A DNA stretch of 64,000 nt from Herbaspirillum sp. RTI4. Lineage in GTDB: Bacteria > Pseudomonadota > Gammaproteobacteria > Burkholderiales > Burkholderiaceae_D. This document shows, in pieces, positions 52,201 through 59,518 of this stretch. The stretch covers positions 2,418,001 to 2,482,000 of the forward strand of contig NZ_JAVIWQ010000002.1 in assembly GCF_034313965.1 (NCBI RefSeq), in the 5' to 3' direction. A program made the position numbers and the translations under genes. The notes under the pieces are model-generated. The model ran no database searches. It was not told the DNA's origin and saw only the letters and a program-made list of their open reading frames with translations. Position 1 is the stretch's first letter. Each line of letters starts with the position of its first letter.

Positions 52201-52903
52201 AATCGCCGTGCCGGAGCAACCGGTCGTATTGCGTATGCCCCCCAACTTGGATCAACTGATTCAGCAACGTACCGTTTTTCTGACTGATTATCAGGATGCT
52301 GCCTACGCCAAACGCTACACCGAGGTCGTCGAACGGGTGCGTGCCGCCGAAGCCGGACTGGGGCAAAGCCGCACGCTGACGCAGGCCGTCGCCCAGAATT
52401 TGTCCAAGCTGATGGCGTACAAGGACGAATATGAAGTCGCGCGGCTGTACACCGATGGCAGTTTTATCGAGCAGCTCAAGCAGCAATTTGAGGGCGATTT
52501 TTCTCTGACTTTCAACCTGGCACCGCCCTTGTTCTCCAAAAAAGATGCGCAGGGTCATCTGCTGAAAACGCAATATGGCCCCTGGATGTTCCGGGCATTC
52601 CGGCTGCTGGCAAAACTGAAAGGCTTGCGTGGCGGCTGGTTCGACCCCTTCGGTCACAGCGCAGAACGCAAGGTCGAACGGCGTTTGGTAGAGGATTACT
52701 GCGCCACGTTGCTGATCTTGTTGCCGACTTTGCGCCGCGACAATCTGACGCTGGCGGTCGATATTGCCCGCTTGCCGGAAAAAATACGTGGTTTCGGTCA
52801 TGTGAAGGACGCGGCGATTGCGCTCTCGGAACAACAAAAGACGCAATTGCTGGATCGCTATCTTGGCGCATCCTTGCCTGCACATGCGCCGGTCGCTGCC
52901 TGA
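49235..52903 (+). CDS. Indolepyruvate:ferredoxin oxidoreductase, fused single-chain type
   Basis: The enzyme oxidatively decarboxylates aryl-2-oxo acids (from Trp, Phe, Tyr) to acyl-CoA and reduces ferredoxin. The 1222-residue chain fuses the usual IorA and IorB parts. An N-terminal pyrimidine-binding part comes first (SGYRGSPLGGLDEALWKA near residue 95), then a TPP-binding domain (CSGCPHNTS near residue 495; FANLGDGTYFHSGSLAIRAAL near 555). A ferredoxin-like cysteine cluster follows (CEGCGDCGVQSNC near residue 700; CNKDYSCVKGFC near 730), then the gamma-type domain (INGIGGTGVITVGALLG near residue 785). ATG 49235 has GGAGAA upstream; the frame's TTG at 49223 is less likely. Confidence 0.92.
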   Translation: MEVRSASESAGNPVAGATHQAASATGDRPAGLSSATSSVLSSHPIATDLQPTLAVVGLDDKYTATSGTIFLSGIQALVRLPMLQQWRDQAAGLNTAGFISGYRGSPLGGLDEALWKAQPHLAAHRVKFQPGTNEDMAATAVWGSQQVDLIGPARYDGVFAMWYGKGPGVDRCGDVLKHMNHAGTSALGGVLLVAGDDHGAYSSTLPHQSDHIFSASMIPMLYPCNVQEYLDLGLHGWAMSRFSGCTVGFKALADTVESSASVDADPFRVKISLPTDFVMPPGGLNARLSTETLGVQARKQEALMQDYKIYAALAYARANHLNRVMIDSPNARLGIIASGKSYLDVLEALSELGIDEAFAAEIGLRLFKVAMPWPLEPEGVREFAQGLDEILVVEEKRQMVEYQLKEQLYNWRDDVRPRVIGKFDEKGEWVAPRGEWLLTSKADFSVAQIARVIAARIARFHTSDLIKARLAFLDAKDAVLNKAVATPPRPAYYCSGCPHNTSTKVPEGSFALAGIGCHVMATAIYPEFNKLTTHMGGEGAPWIGQAPFSKVPHVFANLGDGTYFHSGSLAIRAALAAGVNITYKILYNDAVAMTGGQPVDGMISVPMMARQVAAEGVERIALVTEDLERYRDRSDLPANTTLHDRKDMDAVQRLLREVPGVSVLIYDQTCAAEKRRRRKKGEYPDPQQRMVINAAVCEGCGDCGVQSNCTSILPLETDFGRKRTIDQSSCNKDYSCVKGFCPSFVTVNGGKLKKSKTGARLTSADLGDFSNLPQPLLPSCATPFNILINGIGGTGVITVGALLGMAAHLEGKGASVLDMTGMSQKNGSVTSHVRIAATSQALRAQRIATGEADLILGCDMLTAGAHDAISKMRVGRTRAVVNLHQQPPGQFAKNPDWQFPLDQVRTLITEAVDGEVDFIDATRLATALMGDSIAANLFMLGYAWQRGAVPLSEAALLRAIEMNGVAVESNKTSFLWGRRAAVDLARVEKIAVPEQPVVLRMPPNLDQLIQQRTVFLTDYQDAAYAKRYTEVVERVRAAEAGLGQSRTLTQAVAQNLSKLMAYKDEYEVARLYTDGSFIEQLKQQFEGDFSLTFNLAPPLFSKKDAQGHLLKTQYGPWMFRAFRLLAKLKGLRGGWFDPFGHSAERKVERRLVEDYCATLLILLPTLRRDNLTLAVDIARLPEKIRGFGHVKDAAIALSEQQKTQLLDRYLGASLPAHAPVAA

Positions 52904-53096
52904 ATTTGCCCGAATTTGGCTGAAGTAGATTGAGGACGGTGCTGCGCAATGTCGTCAGGGCGACACCCCGGGTCGGCATTATCGGTTAGCCTTGGGCATA
53001 ACTTGCCTCAGCAAGAACACCTTACCAAGTCCGGCCTGCGCCATGACGCGCACCGGGTCTGGCCGAGAGTTCCCATAAAAAACAATGGAGACAGTA

Positions 53097-54257
53097 ATGG
53101 ATTTTGAACTGAACGAAGACCAATTGGCTTTTCAACAAAGTGCGCGTGACTTCGCCGCCGGTGAAATGGCGCCGCATGCCGCCCGCTGGGACGAGGAGGC
53201 GTATTTCCCGGTGGAAGTCATCGCAAAAGCCGGCGGACTCGGTTTTTGCGGGCTGTATACGCCGGAAGCCGTGGGCGGACTGGGCTTGTCGCGGCTGGAC
53301 GCCTCGATTGTCTTTGAGGAGCTGGCCAGCGCTTGCCCTTCGACGGCCGCGTTTCTGACGATTCACAACATGGTGAGCTGGATGATCGCCTCCTGGGCCA
53401 CCGACGAAGTCAAATCGGTCTGGTGTACGGCTCTTGCCAGCGGCAGCAAAATTGGTTCTTACTGTCTGACCGAGCCGGGCGCGGGTTCGGATGCCGCCTC
53501 GCTTAAAACCAGTGCCAAGCTGGTCGATGGCCACTATGTTATCAATGGCACCAAGGCGTTCATCTCCGGTGCGGGTGCGACCGATGTGCTGGTGCTGATG
53601 GCGCGTACTGGCGGCGAGGGCGCAAAAGGCATTTCGGCACTGGTCGTGCCGGCCAATGCCGAAGGCATCACTTACGGGCGCAAGGAAGTGAAAATGGGCT
53701 GGAATAGTCAGCCCACGCGCACCATCAGCTTCGATAACGTCAAGGTACCTGCCAGTCATTTGCTGGGCAATGAAGGGGAGGGCTTCAAGTTTGCGATGAA
53801 AGGGCTGGATGGCGGGCGCATCAATATCGCCACCTGCTCGGTCGGCGCGGCACAGGCGGCATTGAATGCGGCACATGCTTATATGAAACAGCGGCATCAG
53901 TTCAAGCGGCCGCTGGCCGATTTTCAGGGGTTGCAATTCAAACTGGCCGACATGCAGACCGAACTGGTCGCGGCGCGTCAGATGGTGCGGCTGGCGGCCT
54001 GCAAGCTGGATGCGCAAGCGCCTAATGCCACCGCTTATTGCGCTATGGCCAAGCGCTTCGCGACCGATCTTGGTTTCAAGATTTGCAACGATGCGCTGCA
54101 AATCCACGGCGGTTACGGCTATATCCGCGAATATCCGCTGGAGCGTTACTTCCGCGACGTGCGCGTGCATCAGATTCTGGAAGGCACCAACGAAATCATG
54201 CGGGTCATCGTCGCCCGCCACATGCTGGCTAATGAAAATACAGAGGATTTGCGATGA
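53097..54257 (+). CDS. Acyl-CoA dehydrogenase, probably short/branched-chain (isobutyryl-CoA dehydrogenase-like)
   Basis: This FAD enzyme introduces a trans-2,3 double bond into an acyl-CoA. The 386-residue protein has the ACAD landmarks YCLTEPGAGSDAASLKTSA near residue 125, INGTKAFISGAGATDV near residue 150, GGRINIATCSVGAAQAAL near residue 240, and the catalytic glutamate in ILEGTNEIMRVIVARHML near residue 365. The TIHNMVSWMI and SQPTRTISFDNVKVP segments suit the branched-chain ACAD8-like branch. ATG 53097 with GGAGA six bases upstream is preferred to ATG 53085. The enoyl-CoA hydratase gene overlaps it by four bases. Confidence 0.88.
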   Translation: MDFELNEDQLAFQQSARDFAAGEMAPHAARWDEEAYFPVEVIAKAGGLGFCGLYTPEAVGGLGLSRLDASIVFEELASACPSTAAFLTIHNMVSWMIASWATDEVKSVWCTALASGSKIGSYCLTEPGAGSDAASLKTSAKLVDGHYVINGTKAFISGAGATDVLVLMARTGGEGAKGISALVVPANAEGITYGRKEVKMGWNSQPTRTISFDNVKVPASHLLGNEGEGFKFAMKGLDGGRINIATCSVGAAQAALNAAHAYMKQRHQFKRPLADFQGLQFKLADMQTELVAARQMVRLAACKLDAQAPNATAYCAMAKRFATDLGFKICNDALQIHGGYGYIREYPLERYFRDVRVHQILEGTNEIMRVIVARHMLANENTEDLR

Positions 54258-55036
54258 GTACTTATACCAACCTGAAACTGGAAATTCTGGGCCATACCGC
54301 AGTGCTGACGCTGGCTAATCCGCCGGCCAATACCTGGACGGCCGAATCGCTGGCATCGTTACGTCAACTGGTGCTGGACCTGAACGCTGATCGCACTATT
54401 TATAGTCTGGTCGTGACCGGTGAGGGCGAAAAATTCTTTAGCGCCGGGGCGGAATTGAAATTGTTTGCCGATGGCGACAAGGGGGTGGCGCGCAATATGG
54501 CGGAACTGTTTGGTGCGGCGTTCGAAACGCTGAGCCAGTTTCGCGGTGTATCGATTGCCGCCATCAACGGTTATGCCATGGGCGGCGGACTCGAATGCGC
54601 TCTGGCCTGCGATATCAGAATCGTGGAAGAGCAGTCGCAGATGGCCTTGCCCGAGGCCGGTATTGGTTTGTTGCCCTGTGCCGGCGGCACGCAGTTGCTG
54701 CCACGGCTGGTCGGTGAGGGCTGGGCCAAGCGCATGATTTTATGCGGCGAACGGGTGGATGCGCAGACGGCACTGCGTATCGGGCTGGTCGAGCAAGTTG
54801 TGGCGAAAGGAACTGCGCGCCAGCATGCGCTGGATCTGGCCGCGAAGGTGGATAAGCAAAGCCCTTCCAGTGTGGCGGTGTGCAAAACGCTGATTCAGTC
54901 TGCCCGTCATCAGCCATCGGCGGCAGGCTTGCCTCTGGAACGCGATCTGTTCGTCGGTCTGTTCGATACGCAAGACCAGAAAGAGGGCGTCAATGCCTTC
55001 CTGCAAAAACGCTCGCCTGAGTGGAAAAATGCCTGA
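54254..55036 (+). CDS. Enoyl-CoA hydratase/isomerase family protein
   Basis: The 260-residue crotonase-fold protein shows oxyanion-hole segments FSAGAELKLFADG (near residue 62) and GYAMGGGLECALACDIRI (near residue 105), with the catalytic glutamates in GGGLE and LPEAGIGLLPCAGGTQLLPRLVG (near residue 135). It should hydrate an enoyl-CoA made by the adjacent dehydrogenase. The start overlaps the dehydrogenase stop (ATGA). Together with the indolepyruvate oxidoreductase gene upstream, the group suggests breakdown of amino-acid-derived acyl groups; the exact acid is not known. Confidence 0.9.
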   Translation: MSTYTNLKLEILGHTAVLTLANPPANTWTAESLASLRQLVLDLNADRTIYSLVVTGEGEKFFSAGAELKLFADGDKGVARNMAELFGAAFETLSQFRGVSIAAINGYAMGGGLECALACDIRIVEEQSQMALPEAGIGLLPCAGGTQLLPRLVGEGWAKRMILCGERVDAQTALRIGLVEQVVAKGTARQHALDLAAKVDKQSPSSVAVCKTLIQSARHQPSAAGLPLERDLFVGLFDTQDQKEGVNAFLQKRSPEWKNA

Positions 55037-55086
55037 ACTTGAGGGCGGTGGGTTCAATCGCTTGAATCCACCGCCGGTTTTTTTGC

Positions 55087-55794
55087 TTATCCGGCATGTT
55101 TCAACGCAGTGGTGCGCCATCCGCTATGGAAAATGACCATGAACCATAGACTGACCCAGGCAATTCCCAGTGCCGATGCCGCCAGCACATCGCTGAGGTA
55201 ATGCGCGCCAAGATAGACCCGGCTGACGGCCACCAGCGCCGTCAGACACAATGCCCCGCCGAAAATCAGGATGTGCGCCCCGGTGCGTCGCTCGTTGCGA
55301 ACAAGATATAGCGCCAGCACGCCGTAAAAGACGGCGCTGCCAAAGGTATGTCCGCTAGGGAAACTATAAGAATGCAGCGTCACCAGCGGCAAATCGAATT
55401 GCGGACGCGCCCGGTGGAAAAAATGTTTCAGGCCCGTATTGAGGACGAAGCCAAGCGGCACGCTTGCGAGCAGAAAAACGATCCATCGCTTTGCATCGGT
55501 GTGCCACATGTGCAGACCGACCAAAATAGCCAGGCCGATTATCGCGAGTGCGCCGTGCAGCGCCGATATGCCCCGCATCAGGGCGGTCATCGATGGCGAT
55601 GTCTGATTTTGCACCCAGCGCGAAATCGCCATGTCTTGCAGCGCCAGCGGGCAGTCGGGCGCAAGATGCAGTGCAATGCCGACGAAGATAGCGAGCGCTA
55701 CGGCCAGCAGCGCCAGGTTCAGGATCAGTGAGTACTTCTTTGCGTCAATGTGGGAAATGTTATGGATAATATCTTTCGTGATTGTTTCATTCAT
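55087..55794 (-). CDS. PAP2-family membrane phosphatase
   Basis: The 235-residue inner-membrane protein has the three PAP2 motifs: KHFFHRARP (near residue 110), SFPSGHTFGSA (near residue 130) and SRVYLGAHYLSDV (near residue 185). About five or six hydrophobic spans surround them. Such enzymes dephosphorylate undecaprenyl diphosphate, phosphatidic acid or lipid A-related substrates on the periplasmic side. ATG 55794 is chosen as the start of similarity. It is divergent from the methyltransferase gene, with 77 bp between the start codons. Confidence 0.9.
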   Translation of the reverse strand: MNETITKDIIHNISHIDAKKYSLILNLALLAVALAIFVGIALHLAPDCPLALQDMAISRWVQNQTSPSMTALMRGISALHGALAIIGLAILVGLHMWHTDAKRWIVFLLASVPLGFVLNTGLKHFFHRARPQFDLPLVTLHSYSFPSGHTFGSAVFYGVLALYLVRNERRTGAHILIFGGALCLTALVAVSRVYLGAHYLSDVLAASALGIAWVSLWFMVIFHSGWRTTALKHAG

Positions 55795-55871
55795 ATCTGA
55801 AAATAAGTGCTCAGTCGCTGCGCTACAATGCGCCACCGTCCATTTTTGGGGTCGGGCAACGAATTTTACCA

Positions 55872-57083
55872 ATGGATCAAAGCGTGAACTCAGAATGCCT
55901 CATCGAATGGACTCAAAACGACGTCCTGCACACTGCCTGCTGGCAATCTGCCAATGGTTCGCCGCCACCCGCCAAAGTCCTGCTGGCTGATGATACGCTC
56001 GGCGCGGATCTGGCCTATCGCCTTGCTTGCGAAGGCACTGCCTTGTTGTGGCAAGGCGATTTTCAAAATGCGCGCCAGCTATTGCAGGCGCTGGCAAGGC
56101 GTTGCGATGCGCTGCCGCGTCCCGGTTCGCGTCGCGGTCGTACGGCAGGAAAACGCGAAACGGCAGCGGCGAAATTAGCGGTCGATACCGCTGTCGCTCC
56201 TTTGGCGGAAGCACCTGCACGCTTGTTTCATCGGCACCGGCAGGCGCGGGCGCAACGTGCGCGTGTGCTGGGCATGCTGTTAATTCCTTTTGATTCCGCT
56301 TATGGGATTCCTTTGCGCCGCGCTCCCGATGTGCAGCAGGCGTGCATGGAAGCCTACGGAAAGAAGTCGCCGGCCTTTGTCATGTCTTTGCGCGAATTGC
56401 TGGGGGTGATCGGCGGGCATGAGTGGCGCGTCAAGGGCGTGCAAATTCCTGTGCTGCAAGCGCGTATCCATCCGCATTATGGTGTTTTCTCGCCGGTGCG
56501 CGGCGAATACATTGATCTGGTGGCGCAAGCGCCATTGCCTGCCAGCACGCTGGCGTTTGATATCGGTACGGGTAGCGGCGTGCTGGCGGCGGTTCTTGCG
56601 CAACGCGGTGTGGCGCGCATTGTGGCGACCGACAGCGATCCGCGCGCACTGGAATGCGCCCGCGACAATATGCGTCGTCTGGGTTATGCCTCGCAGGTAG
56701 AGGTGGTGGATGCCGACTTGTTTCCACCCGGGCGCGCGCCGCTGATTGTCTGTAATCCGCCGTGGTTGCCGGCGACACCGAGCGCGGCCATCGAACATGC
56801 GATTTACGATCCCGACAGCCGCATGCTCAAGGGTTTCCTGAACGGCCTGGCCGAACATTTGACACCGCAGGGAGAGGGTTGGCTGATTTTGTCTGACTTC
56901 GCCGAACATCTGGGATTGCGCAGCGCCGACCAGTTGGCGCAGTGGATTGCGCAGGCAGGTTTGCACGTTGTCCATCGGCAGGACATCCGGCCGCGTCACC
57001 CTGGCGCGACCGATGCCAGCGACCCGCTGCATGCGGCGCGTGCGGCGGAAGTGACCTCCTTGTGGCGTCTGGCTGTGCGATAA
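55872..57083 (+). CDS. SAM-dependent methyltransferase with NPPW motif (PrmC/HemK-like class)
   Basis: The 403-residue protein has an N-terminal region of about 200 residues without clear family marks, then a Rossmann methyltransferase domain: LAFDIGTGSGVLAAVLAQRG (SAM-binding motif I) near residue 232, ATDSDPRALECARDNMRRLGY near residue 255, and the NPPW motif (LIVCNPPWLPATP) near residue 294. NPPW/NPPY motifs occur in enzymes that methylate amide or amino nitrogens of glutamine, adenine or guanine. The protein or RNA substrate is unknown. A small exported protein gene follows after 17 bp. Confidence 0.8.
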   Translation: MDQSVNSECLIEWTQNDVLHTACWQSANGSPPPAKVLLADDTLGADLAYRLACEGTALLWQGDFQNARQLLQALARRCDALPRPGSRRGRTAGKRETAAAKLAVDTAVAPLAEAPARLFHRHRQARAQRARVLGMLLIPFDSAYGIPLRRAPDVQQACMEAYGKKSPAFVMSLRELLGVIGGHEWRVKGVQIPVLQARIHPHYGVFSPVRGEYIDLVAQAPLPASTLAFDIGTGSGVLAAVLAQRGVARIVATDSDPRALECARDNMRRLGYASQVEVVDADLFPPGRAPLIVCNPPWLPATPSAAIEHAIYDPDSRMLKGFLNGLAEHLTPQGEGWLILSDFAEHLGLRSADQLAQWIAQAGLHVVHRQDIRPRHPGATDASDPLHAARAAEVTSLWRLAVR

Positions 57084-57100
57084 ACGAGAGGGAGGCTGAC

Positions 57101-57490
57101 ATGAAGGCATTATTTTGTGCGACCGGTTTGGCCTTACTGATAACCGCGAGTGTCGGGGAGGCGGTGCAGGTGCGGGTTCAGGTGCCTTCTCCGCAAAATC
57201 AGGCTAATACGGCTCTTGGGGCGCCTCCCATCGTTACTTCGGGCAACTCTTGTCGTTGCGAAATCAGCGAACGCGACAGCAGCGCCTGCGCCATCTATTT
57301 ACGCAATAACCTGGCGACCTGGATTGCTGCCCATGCACCGGATACCCAAATGAGTTCTTCAGCCAATGGCCGGTATTACGCGGCTCCTTTTTCTGTGGCG
57401 GCGAGTGCCTGTGCGGGACACAAAGTCAATCCCGCGCAGATCAAGGTGCACTGGATGGATGATAGACACGTCATTCTTGAGTGGCATTGA
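57101..57490 (+). CDS. Small exported protein of unknown function
   Basis: I do not recognise this family. The 129-residue product starts at ATG 57101 behind GAGAGGGAG. It has a signal peptide (MKALFCATGLALLITASVGE, cleavage after about residue 21) and a mature part with four cysteines (SCRCEISERDSSAC and AACAGHK-type regions) that could form disulfides in the periplasm. Other marks are a YAAPFSVAAS stretch and the ending VHWMDDRHVILEWH. It may be cotranscribed with the methyltransferase gene. No function is proposed. Confidence 0.75.
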   Translation: MKALFCATGLALLITASVGEAVQVRVQVPSPQNQANTALGAPPIVTSGNSCRCEISERDSSACAIYLRNNLATWIAAHAPDTQMSSSANGRYYAAPFSVAASACAGHKVNPAQIKVHWMDDRHVILEWH

Positions 57491-57584
57491 TTCTGTTGCA
57501 CCGAGATGGTGTGCAGGCGTAATTCCAGTTTCATCTTTGTCTGATACCGCTTGCCAATAAAATTTCCGATGTGATGGTACAATC

Positions 57585-57603
57585 TTAATTGATAATCATT
57601 ACC
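57585..57603. promoter_or_regulatory. Fur box upstream of the ftrABCD-type operon
   Basis: TTAATTGATAATCATTACC matches the 19-bp Fur consensus at 14 positions, including the whole central GATAATCATTA. It lies about 25 bp upstream of the first gene of an iron uptake operon, where Fur would repress when iron is plentiful. Confidence 0.8.
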
Positions 57604-57625
57604 ATTCACATACGGAGAGAATTCC

Positions 57626-58183
57626 ATGGCTCGCATTCACCCACTGACATCACGCGCCGCACAGGCAATTTTACTTACCTGCATCGCCATCGGATCGGCT
57701 CAGGCTGCCGAATATCCCATCGGCAAGCCGCAAATTCTGAACGGCCTCGAAGTCAATGCCGTCTATCTGCAGCCGGTCAAGATGGAACCGGACGGCATGA
57801 TGCGCAAAGCGGAAGAATCCGATATTCACCTGGAAGCCGATATCCACGCCGTCGCTAAAAATCCCAACGGATTCGCAGAAGGCGACTGGATGCCTTATCT
57901 GGTTATCAAATTCGAATTGAGCAAAGTCGGTTCGCCTCAGGTGATTCGTGGCGATCTGATGCCTATGGTCGCCAGCGACGGACCGCATTATGGCGATAAC
58001 GTCAAAATGGCCGGCCCCGGCAAATACAAACTGAAATTCATCATCTCTCCGCCATCGGCGAACGAGCACGCGCATTTCGGCCGTCACGTTGATAAAGAAA
58101 CCGGCGTCAGCCCCTGGTTCAAGCCATTCGAGCTGAATTACGACCTCGTCTTTGCCGGCGTCGGTAAAAAGGGCGGTTATTAA
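57626..58183 (+). CDS. ftrA: Periplasmic iron-binding protein, P19/FtrA/FetP family
   Basis: The 185-residue protein has a signal peptide (ARIHPLTSRAAQAILLTCIA, cleaved after AQA near residue 28) and the P19/Tp34 fold marks: EYPIGKPQILNGLEVNAVYLQ near residue 29, the metal-site region KMEPDGMMRKAEESDIHLEADIHA near residue 52 (Met, Glu, His ligands), and EHAHFGRHVDKETGVSPWF near residue 150 with further histidines. In Bordetella and Brucella the FtrA-type protein binds copper/iron and starts high-affinity ferrous iron import. It is the first gene behind the Fur box. Confidence 0.9.
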   Translation: MARIHPLTSRAAQAILLTCIAIGSAQAAEYPIGKPQILNGLEVNAVYLQPVKMEPDGMMRKAEESDIHLEADIHAVAKNPNGFAEGDWMPYLVIKFELSKVGSPQVIRGDLMPMVASDGPHYGDNVKMAGPGKYKLKFIISPPSANEHAHFGRHVDKETGVSPWFKPFELNYDLVFAGVGKKGGY

Positions 58184-58277
58184 GAAGCTGTCTATTCAGC
58201 AGTGAGGGCGAAGGGCCGAGCAATCATGCGCATCGCAGCCCTCTCTTTCCAGTCCTATTATCGGGAGTGAAATCAGG

Positions 58278-58628
58278 ATGAACATGCAGACCTTAATGCG
58301 CCGCGGCGTCAAGCTGCTGACTGGCAGCATCATGTTGACGGCCTTGGCCGCCGGGGCGTCGGAACTGCCGACGTTCAAGCTGGAAATGAGCGACGGAAAG
58401 TTGATTCCGGCCCGTCTCGAAGTACCGGCCAAAACCAAGTTCAAGATCGAACTGCACAACATCGGCACCAGCGCCGCTGAATTTGAAAGCATCCAGCTCC
58501 GCAAGGAAAAAGTGCTAGGCCCGGGAGCGCAATCCTTCGTGGTCATCGCTCCTTTGCAACCCGGAGAATACAAATTTTTCGATGATTTCCATCTGGATAA
58601 GCCACCGGGTGTGATCGTCGTCAAATAA
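58278..58628 (+). CDS. ftrB: Periplasmic cupredoxin-domain protein (FtrB type)
   Basis: The 116-residue protein has a signal peptide (about 26 residues, ending near AAGAS) and a small cupredoxin-like fold: LPTFKLEMSDGKLIPARLEVPAKTKFKIELHNIGTSAAEFES, with FDDFHLDKPPGVIVVK at the end. FtrB-like proteins of this operon type are thought to help oxidise or pass ferrous iron to the permease. Typical full blue-copper ligands are not all obvious here. It sits 95 bp after ftrA and 11 bp before ftrC. Confidence 0.82.
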   Translation: MNMQTLMRRGVKLLTGSIMLTALAAGASELPTFKLEMSDGKLIPARLEVPAKTKFKIELHNIGTSAAEFESIQLRKEKVLGPGAQSFVVIAPLQPGEYKFFDDFHLDKPPGVIVVK

Positions 58629-58639
58629 CGAAAGGAAAA

Positions 58640-59518
58640 ATGATGGGTCAGGTCATGTTTATTGTCTGGCGCGAAAGCGTCGAAGCCCTGCTGGTCGTCG
58701 GCATTCTGTATGCCTGGCTCAACAATGGCGACGCAGCGGCGCGGCGCGGACTGCCTTACCTGTGGGCCGGAGTAGCCGCAGGAGTGCTACTGGCGATCCT
58801 TCTGGGTTTCGCCTTGCTAGGATTCAGCGAACTGCTCTCGGGTGAAGCGCAAACCTACTTCCAGATCGGCATGGTGCTGATAGCGGCGATGTTGATCGTT
58901 CAGATGGTGCTGTGGATGCGCAAGCATGGACGCACGCTCAAGAAGGATATGGAAACCTCGCTCAAAAGCAATTACGACAGCGGCAACTGGTGGGGTGTTT
59001 TCACGCTGGCCGCACTGGCGATTGCGCGCGAAGGCAGCGAAACGGCGGTTTTTCTGTATGGACTTGGCGTGGGTCAGCAAGGCAATATCGGCCCGATGTT
59101 GCTGGCGGCGCTGTTGGGTCTGGCGCTGGCATTCCTGACGTTCTATCTGCTACAGCTGGGCGGAAAGCTATTCTCCTGGCGGCGTTTTTTCCAGGTCACC
59201 GAAATCATGTTGCTGCTACTGGCAGCCGGGCTGATGTTGACCGGCGTGGAAAAATTGTTTGATCTCCTGCTCGAAAATGTCGACTGGGTATCGAATCTTT
59301 CCTTTGCGTCGACGCTTACCGCACCGATGTGGGATAGCAGCGCCTTACTGGATGATTCGGGAGTGGCAGGCGGGCTGATGGCGAGTCTGGTCGGTTACCG
59401 GGCGCATCCAACGCTGCTGGCGCTCTTCGCCTATGTCGTCTACTGGGCGCTGATCTGGCGTGCGCTGCAACCGCGGTCTGCGGCGGCGTCCTCTTCTCCG
59501 CTACCGAAGACCTCATGA
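58640..59518 (+). CDS. ftrC: FTR1-family iron permease (FtrC type)
   Basis: The 292-residue inner-membrane permease carries two REXXE iron-transport motifs, RESVE near residue 11 and REGSE near residue 134, in otherwise hydrophobic sequence with about seven membrane spans. This matches the FTR1/EfeU family that imports iron after oxidation. AAAGGAAA precedes ATG 58640. It overlaps the next gene by four bases (ATGA), so both are translated together. Confidence 0.93.
   Translation: MMGQVMFIVWRESVEALLVVGILYAWLNNGDAAARRGLPYLWAGVAAGVLLAILLGFALLGFSELLSGEAQTYFQIGMVLIAAMLIVQMVLWMRKHGRTLKKDMETSLKSNYDSGNWWGVFTLAALAIAREGSETAVFLYGLGVGQQGNIGPMLLAALLGLALAFLTFYLLQLGGKLFSWRRFFQVTEIMLLLLAAGLMLTGVEKLFDLLLENVDWVSNLSFASTLTAPMWDSSALLDDSGVAGGLMASLVGYRAHPTLLALFAYVVYWALIWRALQPRSAAASSSPLPKTS

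Noticed and set aside
53022..54221. 399-residue minus-strand frame
   Set aside because: Antisense shadow of the acyl-CoA dehydrogenase; no conserved motif.
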